Source: Candolleomyces eurysporus
Taxonomy: Eukaryota > Basidiomycota > Agaricomycetes > Agaricales > Psathyrellaceae
Assembly (NCBI GenBank): GCA_027579435.1
Contig: JANBPK010000754.1
Location: 83,116-147,115 of the forward strand
DNA length: 64,000 nt
Direction of reading: 5' to 3'
Shown here piece after piece: positions 37,042-49,058 of the stretch. The notes below the pieces were generated by a model. The model was not told the origin of the DNA. It ran no database searches and saw only the letters and a program-made list of their open reading frames with translations. How positions within the stretch are numbered: position 1 is the stretch's first letter; each line of letters begins with the position of its first letter. A program made the position numbers and the translations under genes.

Positions 37042-37357
37042 ATGGCTTCTCCAGCAAGGCCACCTCCGAGCATGTTAACATCCAACCTCAGTTTCCAGCT
37101 CCCTGATCTACTCGCCTTGACGAGTGCGTTTCCGTTCCGCGTCAACAGGAACTGCAAGTTTGCCACAGATGGCTCGGAGGGGTGGCTCTTATCTCAGTCT
37201 ATCGGCAATGACGACGGCCCTGAACTTTCGCAGAACGAGAGAGAGGTTCTGCGGAGCGTCAAGTACGGGCTCCTAGCAAGCTTGTGTAGCCCAACGTCCG
37301 ACGGACCACAGCTACGCGTTCTGACGGATTTCTTGAGCTTGGTGTTCATCTCGCATG
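37042..37357 (+). pseudogene. Orphan N-terminal exon of a sesquiterpene synthase
   Basis: The frame from the ATG at 37042 encodes SFQLPDLLALTSAFPFRVN, then DGSEGWLLSQSIG, YGLLASLCSPTSDGPQLRVL and TDFLSLVF. This follows the N-terminal pattern of basidiomycete class I terpene synthases ('LPDLL...F..R.N...SE.W......GLLAALCYP...LR...DF...LF'). In those enzymes the metal-binding DDxxD-type motif comes next. Here the sequence turns to ISHGRILEGK and a GT at 37358, and no later exon with the Asp-rich or NSE motifs is seen in the following 1.2 kb. It is therefore a fragment or decayed gene. It lies directly beyond the MITE, in the rearranged stretch. Recognition is from pattern memory only. Confidence 0.55.
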
Positions 37358-38613
37358 GTAGGATACTGGAGGGCAAGGAGGGTCATCATCAGGGGTTTGT
37401 GCGGGCACCGACAATCAGTTGTCTCACTTCATATGACTTTCCATTGCGTTAGAACAGCTCCGATGTCCCCAAGGCTTGCATATCAGTTGATAATTTCAAA
37501 TATCTGCGTGTATAGATCGTGCACTATACAAAGGCCTCCATTCTTAGTGATAATATCAAGCTCCACAAGTAGTACGCCTCATTGTCAAGTTACAACAGAA
37601 TGGTCTTAATGATACAGAGTGGTAAACATAGGAAGTCTTATAGAGTTGATCTTTGAAGGAATATAGATCAAGTCATGTATTTGGAGGTGCACTTTGTGAT
37701 GTTTGTAGTCAGAGCATGAGTGATGGGAATGATAACTTCTTCACAATCCTCAAATAGTTTCGTACCTGATCGTAGGAGCAAGATGCACCTGAGCTTGTAC
37801 TTGGGTGCGCAGTTTGCGAAACTTGTCAGGTAGACAAGGCCAATAGAGTCGGGTTTGTCTTCTCACCGTTACAAGGATCCTATAAATGACATCCACGACA
37901 ACATGTATCTTGACTTGTATTGATCTTTGCATTTAGTGGAGGTTACCAGGGATACAGGAGTGGTACCAGCGGCAACCTCTTCTCATCATAGGACTAGGGG
38001 CGGAGCTTATATTCTCTACAAGGTATAGCTAGAATCTACTCGGTTTGGGACACGTATCTGAGGTACACCTACGGTCAAGTCTATCGTTCAAAGGTCACCT
38101 TTTCACCAATCCAATCATGATGATGCTGACAATCTCTGCAGTCAAGCGAAGCCGTTATCTGACCTTGGAGCGACTCCATCGATCCCAAAGCGTACCGGAA
38201 AGCTGCAGGTGACAGCGGTTGATAGCCGCTGCCCACCTCCATTTAGTTGGCGGGAATGAAGACATCTCAAGTAATATATCAGCCAATGTAGAATCGGCGA
38301 AGTCTCCAGTGCATCGCTCGCTGACAAGATTTCAAAAGACTTGCAGTGCTGATCAAACTGACACGCCCTTAAGACGCTGTCAACCTACCAAGTTATTTTC
38401 GTGTTCCAATATGCGTCAGTACGGGCCGACATGATTGTCGGGTTTCAACAGACCAAGGTAACCAACCGTTCGACCGGCAAAATTCCCCGACTTGCAAGCT
38501 AAGGTCACAAGAATCATATACAGATGGGATTTCATATTTACAAGAGATACAGATAGGATTTCATATTTTAAAGATTTACGGAAGATTAAAAACTCAAGGC
38601 AGACGCTAGGATC
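37358..38613. other. Gene-free stretch
   Basis: About 1.25 kb downstream of the terpene synthase fragment. No further synthase exons and no other domain seen; only short frames. Confidence 0.45.
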
Positions 38614-40092
38614 CTACAATTTCGTACCAGCCCCTCCGGAAGCGCTAGCCTTCCTCGATGCTCGCTTGCGTCTGATGTTGCTCAGAGCACTATTCTCTGG
38701 GGCAATGCGACGGGTGTTGGACGCTGAGGGGAAAACTCGTCTACAAGGGTAGTCAGCACAGGTTGTGAGACAGCATTATAATCACAACATACCCGTTCCA
38801 CCAAGAGAGAAGGGCCTTGGTCTCTTGCTCTTCTTCAGGGTCTTCAAGCAACTCGATAAGAGAAGTATAAAAAGTTTCGGAATCGGTGTCTCTGTCCGTG
38901 CGACAGAAAGTCGTCGCGGACGAGAGAGCAAATCGGACCTGAAAGGATATACATGAGTAACAGTGCTTCCGTGGAAAGGGAAGGTAGCTCTGACCTGAGT
39001 AGCGGTGTATGCGATGGAAGCAGGGGTAACCCTGGTCATGCCGTGAATCCGCGCATTCCCAGATCTCGTCGCACGTGGTGCATCTTCTGTGGAGCTAGGA
39101 GAAGTGAAAATGTGCTTGAATCCCTGAATAAAAGCACGTCAGTGCCCGGAAGGAAAGAATCGGAAGCAAGAGAAGGCGCACCGAAATGAGGAGCTCGCCT
39201 CGAAGAAGACCCATCCATGGGTCTCCTGGGTCGTAGCGCTCGTCGCAGTACAGGAATCGCGGCCAATCAGCACCGGAAATACTGATCTCCTTGTTCTTGA
39301 GCGCGGTCCTGATCCTAAAAAAAATAGATAAACAAAAGTACCCGAAGTGTTATATAGCGAACATACTCGGGGTCCGACCAATCCAAGCTCGTAGGACATA
39401 AGAGGCGTCCAGTGACGGGATGATTGAACCCCCGATCCAATTTTTGATTGCGGGCTAACAAAGGCTTGAGCGGCTCCTCTGCTGGGGTAATCCAATCGAT
39501 TATAACGGGCTTCATACTGCTCGTGTCGTCCGAGCGTGAACTTGACGCGCCTTTCTGTATCTATGACACGATTGAGAGATCAAGACGCGGTGTAACCGTA
39601 CGAGACACATACCTGGGTCGCCATTGCGACGATCTCTTCCGGTTCTGCCTCCAACAGCCTTTCCTCAAAGTTGGGTATCATCTTCAATAGTTTCTTATAC
39701 ACACGATATTCGCGTCGTTGCCTGTGTTAGCGCAAAGAATTAAAAATCATATGGGTAAAATGGGTGATGGTGCTCACTGAGCGGATTCTAAACCTTCCGA
39801 CTCAATGGAAAGGCCTGCGAGAATAAGGGAGTGGATATTGGCGAACGCGTGAACCGTCCGCCCGAAGTGGCGGCCATGGTGAACGAGAGGATCGCTCTTC
39901 GCGCTGTGGGAAGTGGTGTAAGTGTCTTTCTGCCTAGGGAAAACTTGAGACATCTTACGGTTTCTTCCTCGCTCCCCAGTCCAACACAGAACCCTGCCTT
40001 TTCAGGCTCTGAGATTCGCTTGCCGGCTGTACGGTGCCAAATCTGGGGTTGGGATTGGCATTTTCCTTGTTGCCAGCAGGGGGAGTGGACAT
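38614..40092 (-). CDS. DUF6698 domain protein
   Basis: Conserved basidiomycete protein of unknown function. From the ATG at 40092, exon 1 encodes MSTPPAGNKENANPNPRFG and a basic linker. The domain starts DPLVHHGRHFGRTVHAFANI (exon 2) and continues with EYRVYKKLLKMIPNFEERLL, ASSSRSDDTSSMKPVIIDWI and GFNHPVTGRLLCPTSLDWSD. ISGADWPRFLYCDERYDPGD and PWMGLLRGELLISV come next, then the conserved end (VRFALSSATTFCRTDRDTDS, FYTSLIELLEDPEEEQE and LLSWWNGRVFP). A final intron lets the frame read on to a basic tail with NTRRIAPENSAL and NIRRKRASRKA, stopping at 38614. About seven exons, no N bases, no break. In Agaricomycetes such genes are multicopy and often lie near transposons. No catalytic motif is known to me. 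Confidence 0.85.
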
Positions 40093-41313
40093 AATTGATG
40101 AGAGTGCGAGGGAACTAGAGCGTCTGCAATGTGGGGGGTGGGTTAGAAAGCAGGCCTGTTGACCCCTTTATATACCAGGTCCAAAACCTCAGATCCCGAA
40201 TCTGCATTCAGTCACATAGTTGCCTGATGAGGCCACACGCACAGGAGCTCATGTGGCGTTCGCTGACAGCTAGTGCAACTGTCAACCTGTCAGCCCGTGG
40301 GTGGAATGGCGAAACGTCGGCGCCTGCCCCTGCCAAGCCGACTCGGAACCATGTCCTCATACTCGGGAGGAATGAACTTGAGATTGAGGAAGGAAAGAAG
40401 GAAAAATAGGTCGACTCTTACCCCAGTACCTACCTTGATGTAGCGCTTACAGGGTCCAAGCGACAATGCACATGACTACCATTAACAGCACGGTAGCCTT
40501 GCACTTGCTAATGGACGAGTGCCAGTGGGCGACGAGAACTTGATAGTCCCGGAAGGTTCTAGAGGAGGGGGGTTCCCCACTTCAAAGGGCACCGGTTACG
40601 CTTCACAATTGAAAGATCAGTAATTCAGATAAGTGATTAGTTGAGTGAGAACAGTACTGACCTTTCCAATAGTCGACGTCAAGCCTATACGAGGTAAAGC
40701 AGGTGCAAGAATCAGTTAGAATGTTATTATACAAGCGCTATACCAAGATATGAGATGCGTACGCGTTTTTTGNTAAATTTTTTGTCGTGAATTAGAAACC
40801 GGGGTGCCCCACGAAGTACCACTGGCCTGTTGTAATCTTCGTCTAGGCTCCAGCGTGACAAATCGAGTTGGAGAAACTCTCCAGAGACCTTTCGTTGTCA
40901 CGGTCAACAGAACTCAGTGGAGACGATCTCCCCGTTTGGGGAGATCGTCGCACATGGAACGCCTATGAGAGTCGAAGGAGCCTCTAAGCTTGCACGGCCA
41001 TTAATCAACAGACTCTCGACCTTGCCCTTTTCAAGAATACCACGGTGGTTGACCCGCCTGTAAAGCAAGTAATAATGTCAGTTATATGAGAAAAGGGCAT
41101 CAGGACGGGACGTAAAAGAGAGCCTGGAGTGGGATAATAACCGGAGACAGAACCCCGCCAAAAACGCGCAGCAGCCAAACGTGGCGGGGTGTTAGAGTCC
41201 TCTCTTACCGCCAGCACCATTATCCCTCTCCACCCCAGGTCCCGAGAAGTCGAGTTTGTCTAGCTTGACTTCATTCGCCTTACCGCCATTCGAGCGAATC
41301 TTGCATCGCCGAT
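40093..41313. other. Intergenic region with a perfect hairpin
   Basis: About 1.2 kb upstream of the DUF6698 gene. No recognised gene. A perfect 12 bp palindromic stem is at 40922-40949. Short frames on both strands are not convincing. Confidence 0.45.
40922..40949. repeat. Perfect 12 bp inverted repeat (hairpin)
   Basis: GACGATCTCCCC, then GTTT, then GGGGAGATCGTC: a perfect stem of 12 bp with a four-base loop. It lies in an otherwise featureless intergenic stretch. It might be a protein-binding site, a transposon footprint or a structured RNA element; nothing near it decides. Confidence 0.7.
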
Positions 41314-41807
41314 ATGGTCGTTCGAAGAAAGTTCATCCTAGCCTCGAATCGCCTGTTGGACCTTGAACGAGGTTTCATACCGACGAATGTGGAACAGGAG
41401 CTTCTCGTCCCATGTATGGTTACGCTAGTGCGGAGATGCGAATTCAGAGACTTTGTTGCCGAATGCGATGACGACAAAGGGGCCTATGTCCCAGCCTGTG
41501 CGTTTCACGGTATGAGTAAGATGGGAAAGAGAGAAGGAGACAACTTACGCACTAGTATTGCTTAACCTAGGCAGATNCCCCCGCATTCCGAAGAATCCAA
41601 CATCACTCGGATCCCAACGATGCTATTGCCAACTTTGAGCTAGTACTCAGCGTTGTCCTTCGACTTCTTCGCGCACTGGCCTTCCTCGACTTCCCTCTCC
41701 AACAGGTATGGCTTCGAGACCTCATCAACCCCTCCACTCCCCTCCTTCAAGCATCCATGAACGGCGCTAAATGTCGTAGTTATGGGCAGTACTCGGCGAA
41801 GAATTAG
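41314..41807 (+). CDS. Hypothetical protein (two exons)
   Basis: No family recognised. Exon 1 (41314-41509) encodes MVVRRKFILASNRLLDLERG, then NVEQELLVPCMVTLVRRCEF and DKGAYVPACAF. A GT-AG intron (41510-41570) leads to exon 2, which encodes SPAFRRIQHHSDPNDAIANF, the hydrophobic helix ELVLSVVLRLLRALAFLDF and WLRDLINPSTPLLQAS, with a stop at 41805-41807. The frame joins only if the N at 41577 is a surplus base. About 140 residues. The protein-like composition on both sides of a good intron supports it, but upstream exons could be missing. Confidence 0.4.
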
Positions 41808-42513
41808 AGGGCAAGCAAGGTAAGGGTTGCTTCTGGGAGTTGCTGCTCGTGGTCTTCTCAGAGTTTAGCGGGTCGTGGCTGAAGGGTGCGTGTCGATTGT
41901 GGGGACCTGCCACTCCTATGATAGGAAGCATACGCGATGGCCTCGAAAAGAGCTCGAATTTCTCTGGGATAAATGCAGCGTGGACTCGGAGTGTTGATGT
42001 GCGGATAGACAAGGGAAGCCTTGCGACGTAGATGTAGGAAGGGAGCTCAAGACAATCGAAGGTTCGGTGGGGTCGAAATTAGGGTTTCTGGAGGGGATTT
42101 CTGGAGGGGGTAACGGTTGGAGGCGCTGACAACCACAATTCTTTCGAATTGTTAATGGGGATGAAGAGACCGAGGTCTCTTCGCCTTCGGAAGGTGTGAG
42201 TGTCGGTTGGGTCAAGCCGTTATGGCAAGCGAGATGGCGAGGACGAAAGGGTAGTGGATGGCCAAGGGGCTTCAGGAAGGAAGGCTGATGGCGTGGCAGG
42301 CAAGATGTGGAGGTAGCAGTCGACCTGTTCGATAACTTCCTGGGGAACTTCATCTTAGCGATAAGCCCGGTCGACAGCTTGGGTGTGGTGTGATCAATCG
42401 GGGTGTCGAAGTACTAGTAGGCGTAGGGGCAGTGAAGTTCGCTCCGGGGGCTAGCGTGTTACTATCAGGCAACTGATTTCCATCTTAGGATCGCAGGCTC
42501 AAAGAGCATGCCG
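41808..42513. other. Gene-free stretch
   Basis: About 700 bp. A 145-codon minus-strand frame (42353-41916) is Ser/Pro/Thr-rich and shows no conserved feature; I do not call it a gene. Confidence 0.35.
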
Positions 42514-43730
42514 TCATGGGCTGGAGATGCTGAAGCGTCGATAAAAAATACATCTTCGCCGTCCATGGAGTCGGATGAAGCCAACCTCCGTCGTCAGCAG
42601 AGTCCGGTCCACCGTTGTTGGAGCGCATGGCACCGGAACCTTCTTTCGGTCTGAGACGAGGATGAGTGACTGATGAACAAGCAGGCCCTGATAAGACTCA
42701 CCGCAGGTGCAGGGGCAATGGATGTACGTGTTCGCTTGATGAGTTGTTGATAAACGGCTTCCCATTCCATGAGGTTTTCAGTTGGGTGGGGAGGTAAAAC
42801 CGAGCTTGAGCAAGATGCTTTCAACGGCGACAGTGTTAGATTTAGCCGGCGGTAAGTGCAACGAGAAAGGCTGTAATGAATCCCAACAATGATGAGCTAT
42901 CTTCATCAAGAAGGAGGTGAAACGAAGATGAGACGCACCTTGTTGGTGTCATCCCAGGCATTCGTCCCCAGGGCAACATCCTCGGAGCTCTTCTCCAAAA
43001 ACCAGTCGTCCAACGGTAACGAAACTTCGCCCGGATTTTCCTTCAATAACGTGCCCTTGTACCAGACCACAAAACCCATGACACCGAGCCTGTACGAGGG
43101 GAAGGTATCGGAGCGGGAAAGAGTCGAACATTGCGGCATCCTTGGGCGTGTAGGCCGGGTTGAGACTTCTTTGCGACCGAGGATTGCGGCTTAGTATGAA
43201 TGATGTTCGAGACGGAGGCGAAGACGAGTCTGCCCAGAGAAGTTTATCAATAGATGAGCGCATAAGACGGGGAGGTGTGGGTAGATGTTTGGAAGAGGGA
43301 GTGAATAAGAGCATCACTTACGGATCGCTCAGTCCGGATCCTCCTCGATGCTTGACCAACAGTTGCATGCATCCTACAGTCTGGCCGCAGAGGATAACGA
43401 TGGCCGTTTGTTGGGCTGGGGCAGGGGCAGTGGTTGAGTGGTTGAGCAAAGGGGTAGGGGGAAGGACTCGGAGAGAAGATGATTGATGATCGCGGCCGCA
43501 GTGCCAGCAACGTCGCTGGCCGAATCCGGTCATCGCCACTAGTAGAAGATACCAAACTGAACGGGCAAGGCATAAGATTTATTTGCCGAATGAAAACTGA
43601 GTTTAAGTGCTACAGCGTATAGACTTCTACTTCCTTCCCCCACAACGGATGGTGAAGTTCGACGTGGAATGGGAGCCAAGCCTAGTAATCGACAGAGCAT
43701 GATAAGGTTAAGGGTCGGATTCGAGTACAT
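42514..43730 (-). CDS. Unrecognised spliced gene (tentative)
   Basis: Several minus-strand open segments read like exons of one gene. One has TTAPAPAQQTAIVILCGQTV and CMQLLVKHRGGSGLSDP before a GTAAGT donor at about 43318. The next has LVFASVSNIIHTKPQSSVAK. A third has SYRLGVMGFVVWYKGTLL and VSLPLDDWFLEKSSEDVALG, then TNAWDDTNK before a GTGCGT donor near 42939. The last has PTENLMEWEAVYQQLIKRT. The composition is globular-protein-like, but I could not place it in a family, and the joins between segments, the true start and the stop are not fixed. It lies just downstream of the transposase gene on the same strand. Confidence 0.35.
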
Positions 43731-43869
43731 GAATTCGTTCCAACGTCCATAGTGACGAAGCCAACACAGTTGTATTCAAACTTGAACACAACCACCTATT
43801 AGAGACGACTCGTTAGTGAACGATGAGATGATGGACGAAGCTAACTGAAGAACGGCACGAACCTAGACA

Positions 43870-46800
43870 TTATGCATCTTCATCAGACTCCGAGTCAGCT
43901 TCAGGGATGTCGCAGTCTTCTACATACATATCGTCCTCGTCCTCGTCACCACTATCATCGGGAAGCTCCTCCTGCCGATCGTGAAGCCCGTAGATTGAGG
44001 CATCTGAATCGTATCCTTCGGTGCCTAATTCTCCCGCTTCTTCAATGGGGTACGTTTGCAAGTCAAGCTGCGTGTCACGGTCGTGGGGTGAGCCGTCGGG
44101 CCTATGGTCATACCCAATATAGTCCGCTGGCACTTCTCCATCGCGTAAGTTCGCCTCTTCGTCGATCTCGATGTCGGCGTTCAGCGCCTGTGATACTTCC
44201 AGTGAGTCCGCCTCTTGAACACCCGAGTCCTCGTTTTTATCATCATCGAAAATCTCGGAGTCTGAGTCGCCCGAATTCTGATCGTCTGCAGTGGCATTAG
44301 ATGGAGGAGACGCTGACACTTCAAAGCCAGAACTCACCTTCGGTACTAACTGCACCACCATATGGATTTTCAATAGGCGCATCAGTGTGCGAATACCGGT
44401 GGCCAACACCAAGACCCCAGTGGTAACGCATTATCATATCACGGTCGACGAATCTAAGTCGCAAGCTTAGCAATTGGAGCACGAGGGTTTGTTAGACAGA
44501 ACTTACCGGTTAATGTAGTACTCCTTCCAGTCTGCATCATCTTTTGCGAGTGGGGAAAGCGGCGCCTTAGTATGCACCGCAGGGAATTGAAGTTGCTTCG
44601 CTCGCGCTGGCCGCTTCCCTTTCCCTTTTGAAGTTGGTTTGCCTCCTGTTGATTGTTTTTCGGCATTCGTCGGATTTTTCGTTGAGGTCGCCTTGCCTGT
44701 TAGATTCTTTCCGGATTTTGATAAATCTTTCGGTGTTGACGGGGAGTGAACGAGTCCGGTTGAGAAACGTGGGATGATGTGGCATGCACGAAGTACATCC
44801 CTGGGATCCAGGAAATCGACACTGCCGAGATTCTTAAGGGGAGGGAAAGCAACACGGTCGAGTTGGCACGCAGACCATGGTTCCTGACCACCAAGCTCCT
44901 TAAACCATCGTATCCATAAGAAATCGAAGCGACGGGGCCGACGGTCCAGGGTACCTTCACCAAAAAATGCAACGTTGGCGTGGAAGATCCCTAGTACTCG
45001 TCCGTAAGAAAATCGGGGAGAATTTGGACTAGCTGAGGACTCGGCATCATTGAGGCACATGATATGGCATCGGCTTGTCGAGGGATTGAGGGTGTCCTGT
45101 TCCCTCCGTAGGTCGTAAGTCGTATAATTGATTTGAAGGATCTGGTGTCCGTAAATGCGGTTTGAGTGGAAGAAGATGCGATCGGATTCGTTCATGATGT
45201 GCTCTTCCGACTCGTCAGATTGGGCGACGAGGCGCTGGAGGACCGAAATGGCAGTTCGATAATTGTCGGGGTTAGCTTGGGCTTCCTCCAACATGGTGCG
45301 TCGAATGCGAGGGAGCAGATGCAATTTGAGCTTTGCCAAAAATTTCTATGAAAAATCTACGTCAATATTCAATCTTGCAACGAATAACGGGGAAATCAAA
45401 CCTGTGTAGCGATATCATCACGGTGTTTTGACAAAAATTCCGTAAGATCGACTGGCTTGTGTTGGGATTTACCGATGAAGTAGGGAAGAGTGCGAAGGGT
45501 ATCCAATGGGCCTTCAGCCTTGGAAGGTACCAGCTGTTTGCGAAGCCGTCTTAAGCGGGCCTGGCGCATCTGGATCCTGGCCAGAGTCAACGGTACATCT
45601 TTCTTGTTGGTCCTTCTGTAATGTGACTTCGGAAAGTGGTGATAAGACTCTGGCTGTCATCGTCTCGCTCATCAGACTTATCTGCTGCTATTTGCTGAGT
45701 TGAATACTCACCAGTTGTGTTGAGTAATTGTCTGAAGTGCCAAACCTCTTGATATTCAGGACAATATGGCCAAGAGCGTGGAATTTGTACGTCTTCAAGC
45801 TGAATTTCTTTGCCTTCCGTCCCCCATCCGCTACATGGCCGACTTTCTGACGCTTTGTGCCCTTCGCAAGGATTGTCTTTTTCTGCTTTAGCTCCTTTCG
45901 CATACGAGCCGCATGTTCTCGGGCAAGTTCTTTCGTCTCGACCATGTCGCATGTGTAGGTGACAAAGCCACGGAATCGTTTTCCGAGGTCAGTCGTGAGG
46001 TTATCGAGAAGGTGAAGTGTGTGATCCGTTTGCATTCGAAGTTTTGCGAGGCCATGCCAGTGGGCCAGAGTGAATATCAACTTGAGGATTCGTTGGTTGT
46101 GGGGATGTGGAAGCAGTCCCTCAAAAACGGGAATGGCACACTGTACATTCATTGAAAGAGTTAACAACAGCAGTCATATTATCATCTGAGTCGACGAATA
46201 TACCTGTAACATATCCTCATAGTCTCGTCCAGCCAGTTGTTTTGTTTCCGAAACATTGTTCCTGAAGCGACGGATGGTGTCGATTCCAAAGGTAGGCACT
46301 TTCCGAAATCTTGAGGTAGAGTTTGTGCTGTTGTCAGCGGATGCAAGTGAAGAGGCACTGAGCCGGCTCACCGTTTGTCAAGCTCGTTGGAGCTATTGCG
46401 ATTCAATGTCTCTAATAAACGAAGCAGATGTAAAAATAACGATTTCCAGACGCCCAAGTCTACCTCGTGCAACACGTCTGAAACGAGGATGTCAAATAGG
46501 TTGAAGTCAAGGGGCGACAGTCTATCAGAGAATGCGTTCTTTGCAAAGAGAATCAGTGAGATATTGAGATTGCACAGCGGTTGCAACTCACATCTGTAGG
46601 GACAAGGGAAAGGCCATCTAGCTGGTTGCTAACTTCATCGTGTGTGATACTCAAGTTGGCGTTATAGATTGCATTTCTGGCAATCTCAACACGAGTTCGA
46701 CGATCAGAGTCGTCAAAACGGGCAAGGCGTTCGCGATTTCGACGATCACCCTTCATCCCCAACCTCGAAACTTCTTCGAGCGGAATGGAGCACCGGGTGC

Positions 46801-49058
46801 ATGGGCGGTTGCCAATATTTTTAATACTGGCGACCATGATTCTGAACAGTTGGATGTAAGCGCGTTGCAGCATGATTGAGAGTGAGGAGGAAGGACCAAC
46901 TTCTCGGGATAGTCTGCAGAGTAAGTGAAGATTCGAGGGTAGAATCTGCGTTTGAGGCCATCGCTGCATTCAATGACTATGCCATGTTCGTAGGCCTCCA
47001 GAAACTCATCGTCCAGCAACACCCTCCATTGCTCGTGAAAGAGCTCGCGCTGGCAGTGTGTCAAGACAGCCTGCGAAACCGAGTCTTTGCCAGAATGTCC
47101 CATATAGAAGTCTTTGAAGTCATCAGGAAGCTATACAACACTTGTTATGTCAATTCATCTACTCAGAAGTAGAGGATGGTTGCTTGCCTTCTGAAAGTAG
47201 GCCACTTGCTCCCCAAGCTTCAATGATTGCTTGTTTCGGCGATACTTGGAGTCGTTGGCAAAGAACATGTACAGAGGCCAGAGCTTGGCGTTTCCAAAGG
47301 AGGTCAACATTGTCTCATCTGAGGCAAACATTAACCCAGCGACGCATCGAGGAAGGTCACAGTTGTCAGGAGCAGGAAGACTCTAACGTAGGCACCATCA
47401 GAAACACAACATTGAAATATCCTTCGTAAGATGACACACCTGCACCTCCTCGTAAGCCTGGAGGAACGCTTCGGATTGATACATTTCGCAGTGGACCCGA
47501 ACATCAGCTTTGTCAGGACCTGCTTGCCATCGAAGTTCGTGAGGAATATGGTGGAAGAACTCTTCACTGGAAGATGACTTGATCTTGTCGACGATGAGGG
47601 GAACCAATGGGCGGTAGCGGAACTCCTCTACAGTGTATGGCCTGGGTCCTTTGTGCGGCGGTTTACAGCCTCTGTTGAAAGGCACCCGAATCGTCACCGG
47701 GGTCGTGTTCCACGACGTCCCGTCACCATGCCAATGTTTGCCTGAATTCCCGTTCTCGAATTCTGAGCTACCCAAGACTCGGTTGATTCCATCCCAATCG
47801 GCACTCTTCACGTCCTCAGTGGAGAAACCAGGGCTTGAAATGATCGAGACAAGCTTGTCGAAAGATTCTTTGCTCTTCTCATTGCCGTCTGACCAGTACC
47901 ATTCGCCCAGCTCGAAACAACTTTGGTTTTGGTAGGGGAATAGGTTAGGCGGTTCGCCATCGACCACGAGGGGAGCAGGTCCAACACCAGAATCCTCTTG
48001 CCCTAGGAGATTTACAAGGGCTTCAGCGGGCTCCTCCCAGAAGTCCTTCAGGGCTGTGTAGGCGTCCGGATCGTGAGGAAGCCTCTCTGCCGTCTGGTAT
48101 CTCTTGTAGACTCCGAACGCGTTCTTGTCGGTTTCTTTAACAATGGTGGAGGTCGCCCTTTCTGCAGGTGTAAAATCGGAACTTGGTTTGTCTCCACCTT
48201 GCGATGCATCAGGGGCTGGAGAAGGTTGAGGAGAATTGATGGGAGAGAGTGGCGGAGGGTCGTTTGGGTGGTGTCCGAGATCAATATGGAACGACAGAGG
48301 AGCAGAGGGTAAGAAGTCTTTGTAACGATTATTGGGCTTTTTCCGGCGGAGGCCTCTCCCAAGGGCTTCTGGTTCCGGAGCTTCATCCTAGATAGAGGAG
48401 ATGAGGTGCAATAGAATGGGAAGAAGAAGGAATAAACTGACGTCCTCAACAGGGATCGGCAACGTCGGTTCGGTGGGCTGCTGAGGGTTCGAAGCAACGA
48501 GGAGCTAGGATGGGAATCTTCAGCAGTCTGTTACCGGGAGTTGAAATGCGCTAATTACTGGAATTTCTATCCCGGGGATTGATTCGTCTTCATCTGCCGA
48601 ACCTCTCTCTTGCTGGTCTTCCCGTGCGAGAGCAGAGGTGTCGTCTGGTACCCCAGACTCTGGTATGGTGTCTGCATGCAGGGGGANTCTATCAACCACT
48701 ACGTTAGCTGATTCGCCCTCGCAAACCGCAAACAGAGACGCACCGCAGAGCTTGACCCATCCTGGGGCTCGAGTGGTCCTCTGTCAAAGTCTAAATCGTC
48801 GCCTTCGCCAAAATAGGCGGCCACCTCTGCACGGACTTGCTTCTGAGCGTCCACTTTATCCTGCAAATCCCGTTTCCAATCCTCCTGTCCTTTGGAGAGA
48901 CGTTGAATAAGTTGGGTACAATATTTGATATGCCTGAGATGACTACTCGACTTTGTGAAAGTTCGATAGCAGCCTGAGCATTGGTTGGGTTCGGAGACTG
49001 GGGGTGGGGGAAGCTCCGTCGCCTCGTTGAAAATTGGGTCGTCTCCATCTAAATCCAT
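43870..49058 (-). mobile_element. Plavaka-type (CMC/CACTA-like) DNA transposon, transposase gene
   Basis: One large, intron-containing minus-strand transposase gene starting MDLDGDDPIF at 49058. It opens with a zinc-finger-like CSGCYRTF.....H..H...C (about 48990-48930). It continues with RYQTAERLPHDPDAY, RWQAGPDKADVRVHCEMYQS, FASDETMLTSFGNAKLWPLY, KRRFYPRIFTYSADYPEK and a Cys pair in GNRPCTRCSIPLEEV. Then come NAFSDRLSPLDFNLFDILVS, HEVDLGVWKSLFLHLLRLLE, FRKVPTFGIDTIRRF, the YKFHALGHIVLNIKRFGT block and YSTQLSHRRTNKK. The C-terminal part has YDLRREQDTLNPSTSRCHIM, PRRFDFLWIRWFKELGG, YINRFVDRDMIMRYHWGLGV and an acidic tail ending at 43870. This order is that of Plavaka transposases of Agaricomycetes. 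No stop or frame break was seen and only one N occurs, so the gene may be intact. The terminal inverted repeats and target duplication were not located; the span given is the gene. Confidence 0.85.

Noticed and set aside
40922..40949. Hairpin as a transcription terminator.
   Set aside because: Rho-independent terminators are bacterial; there is no T run and no gene ends there.
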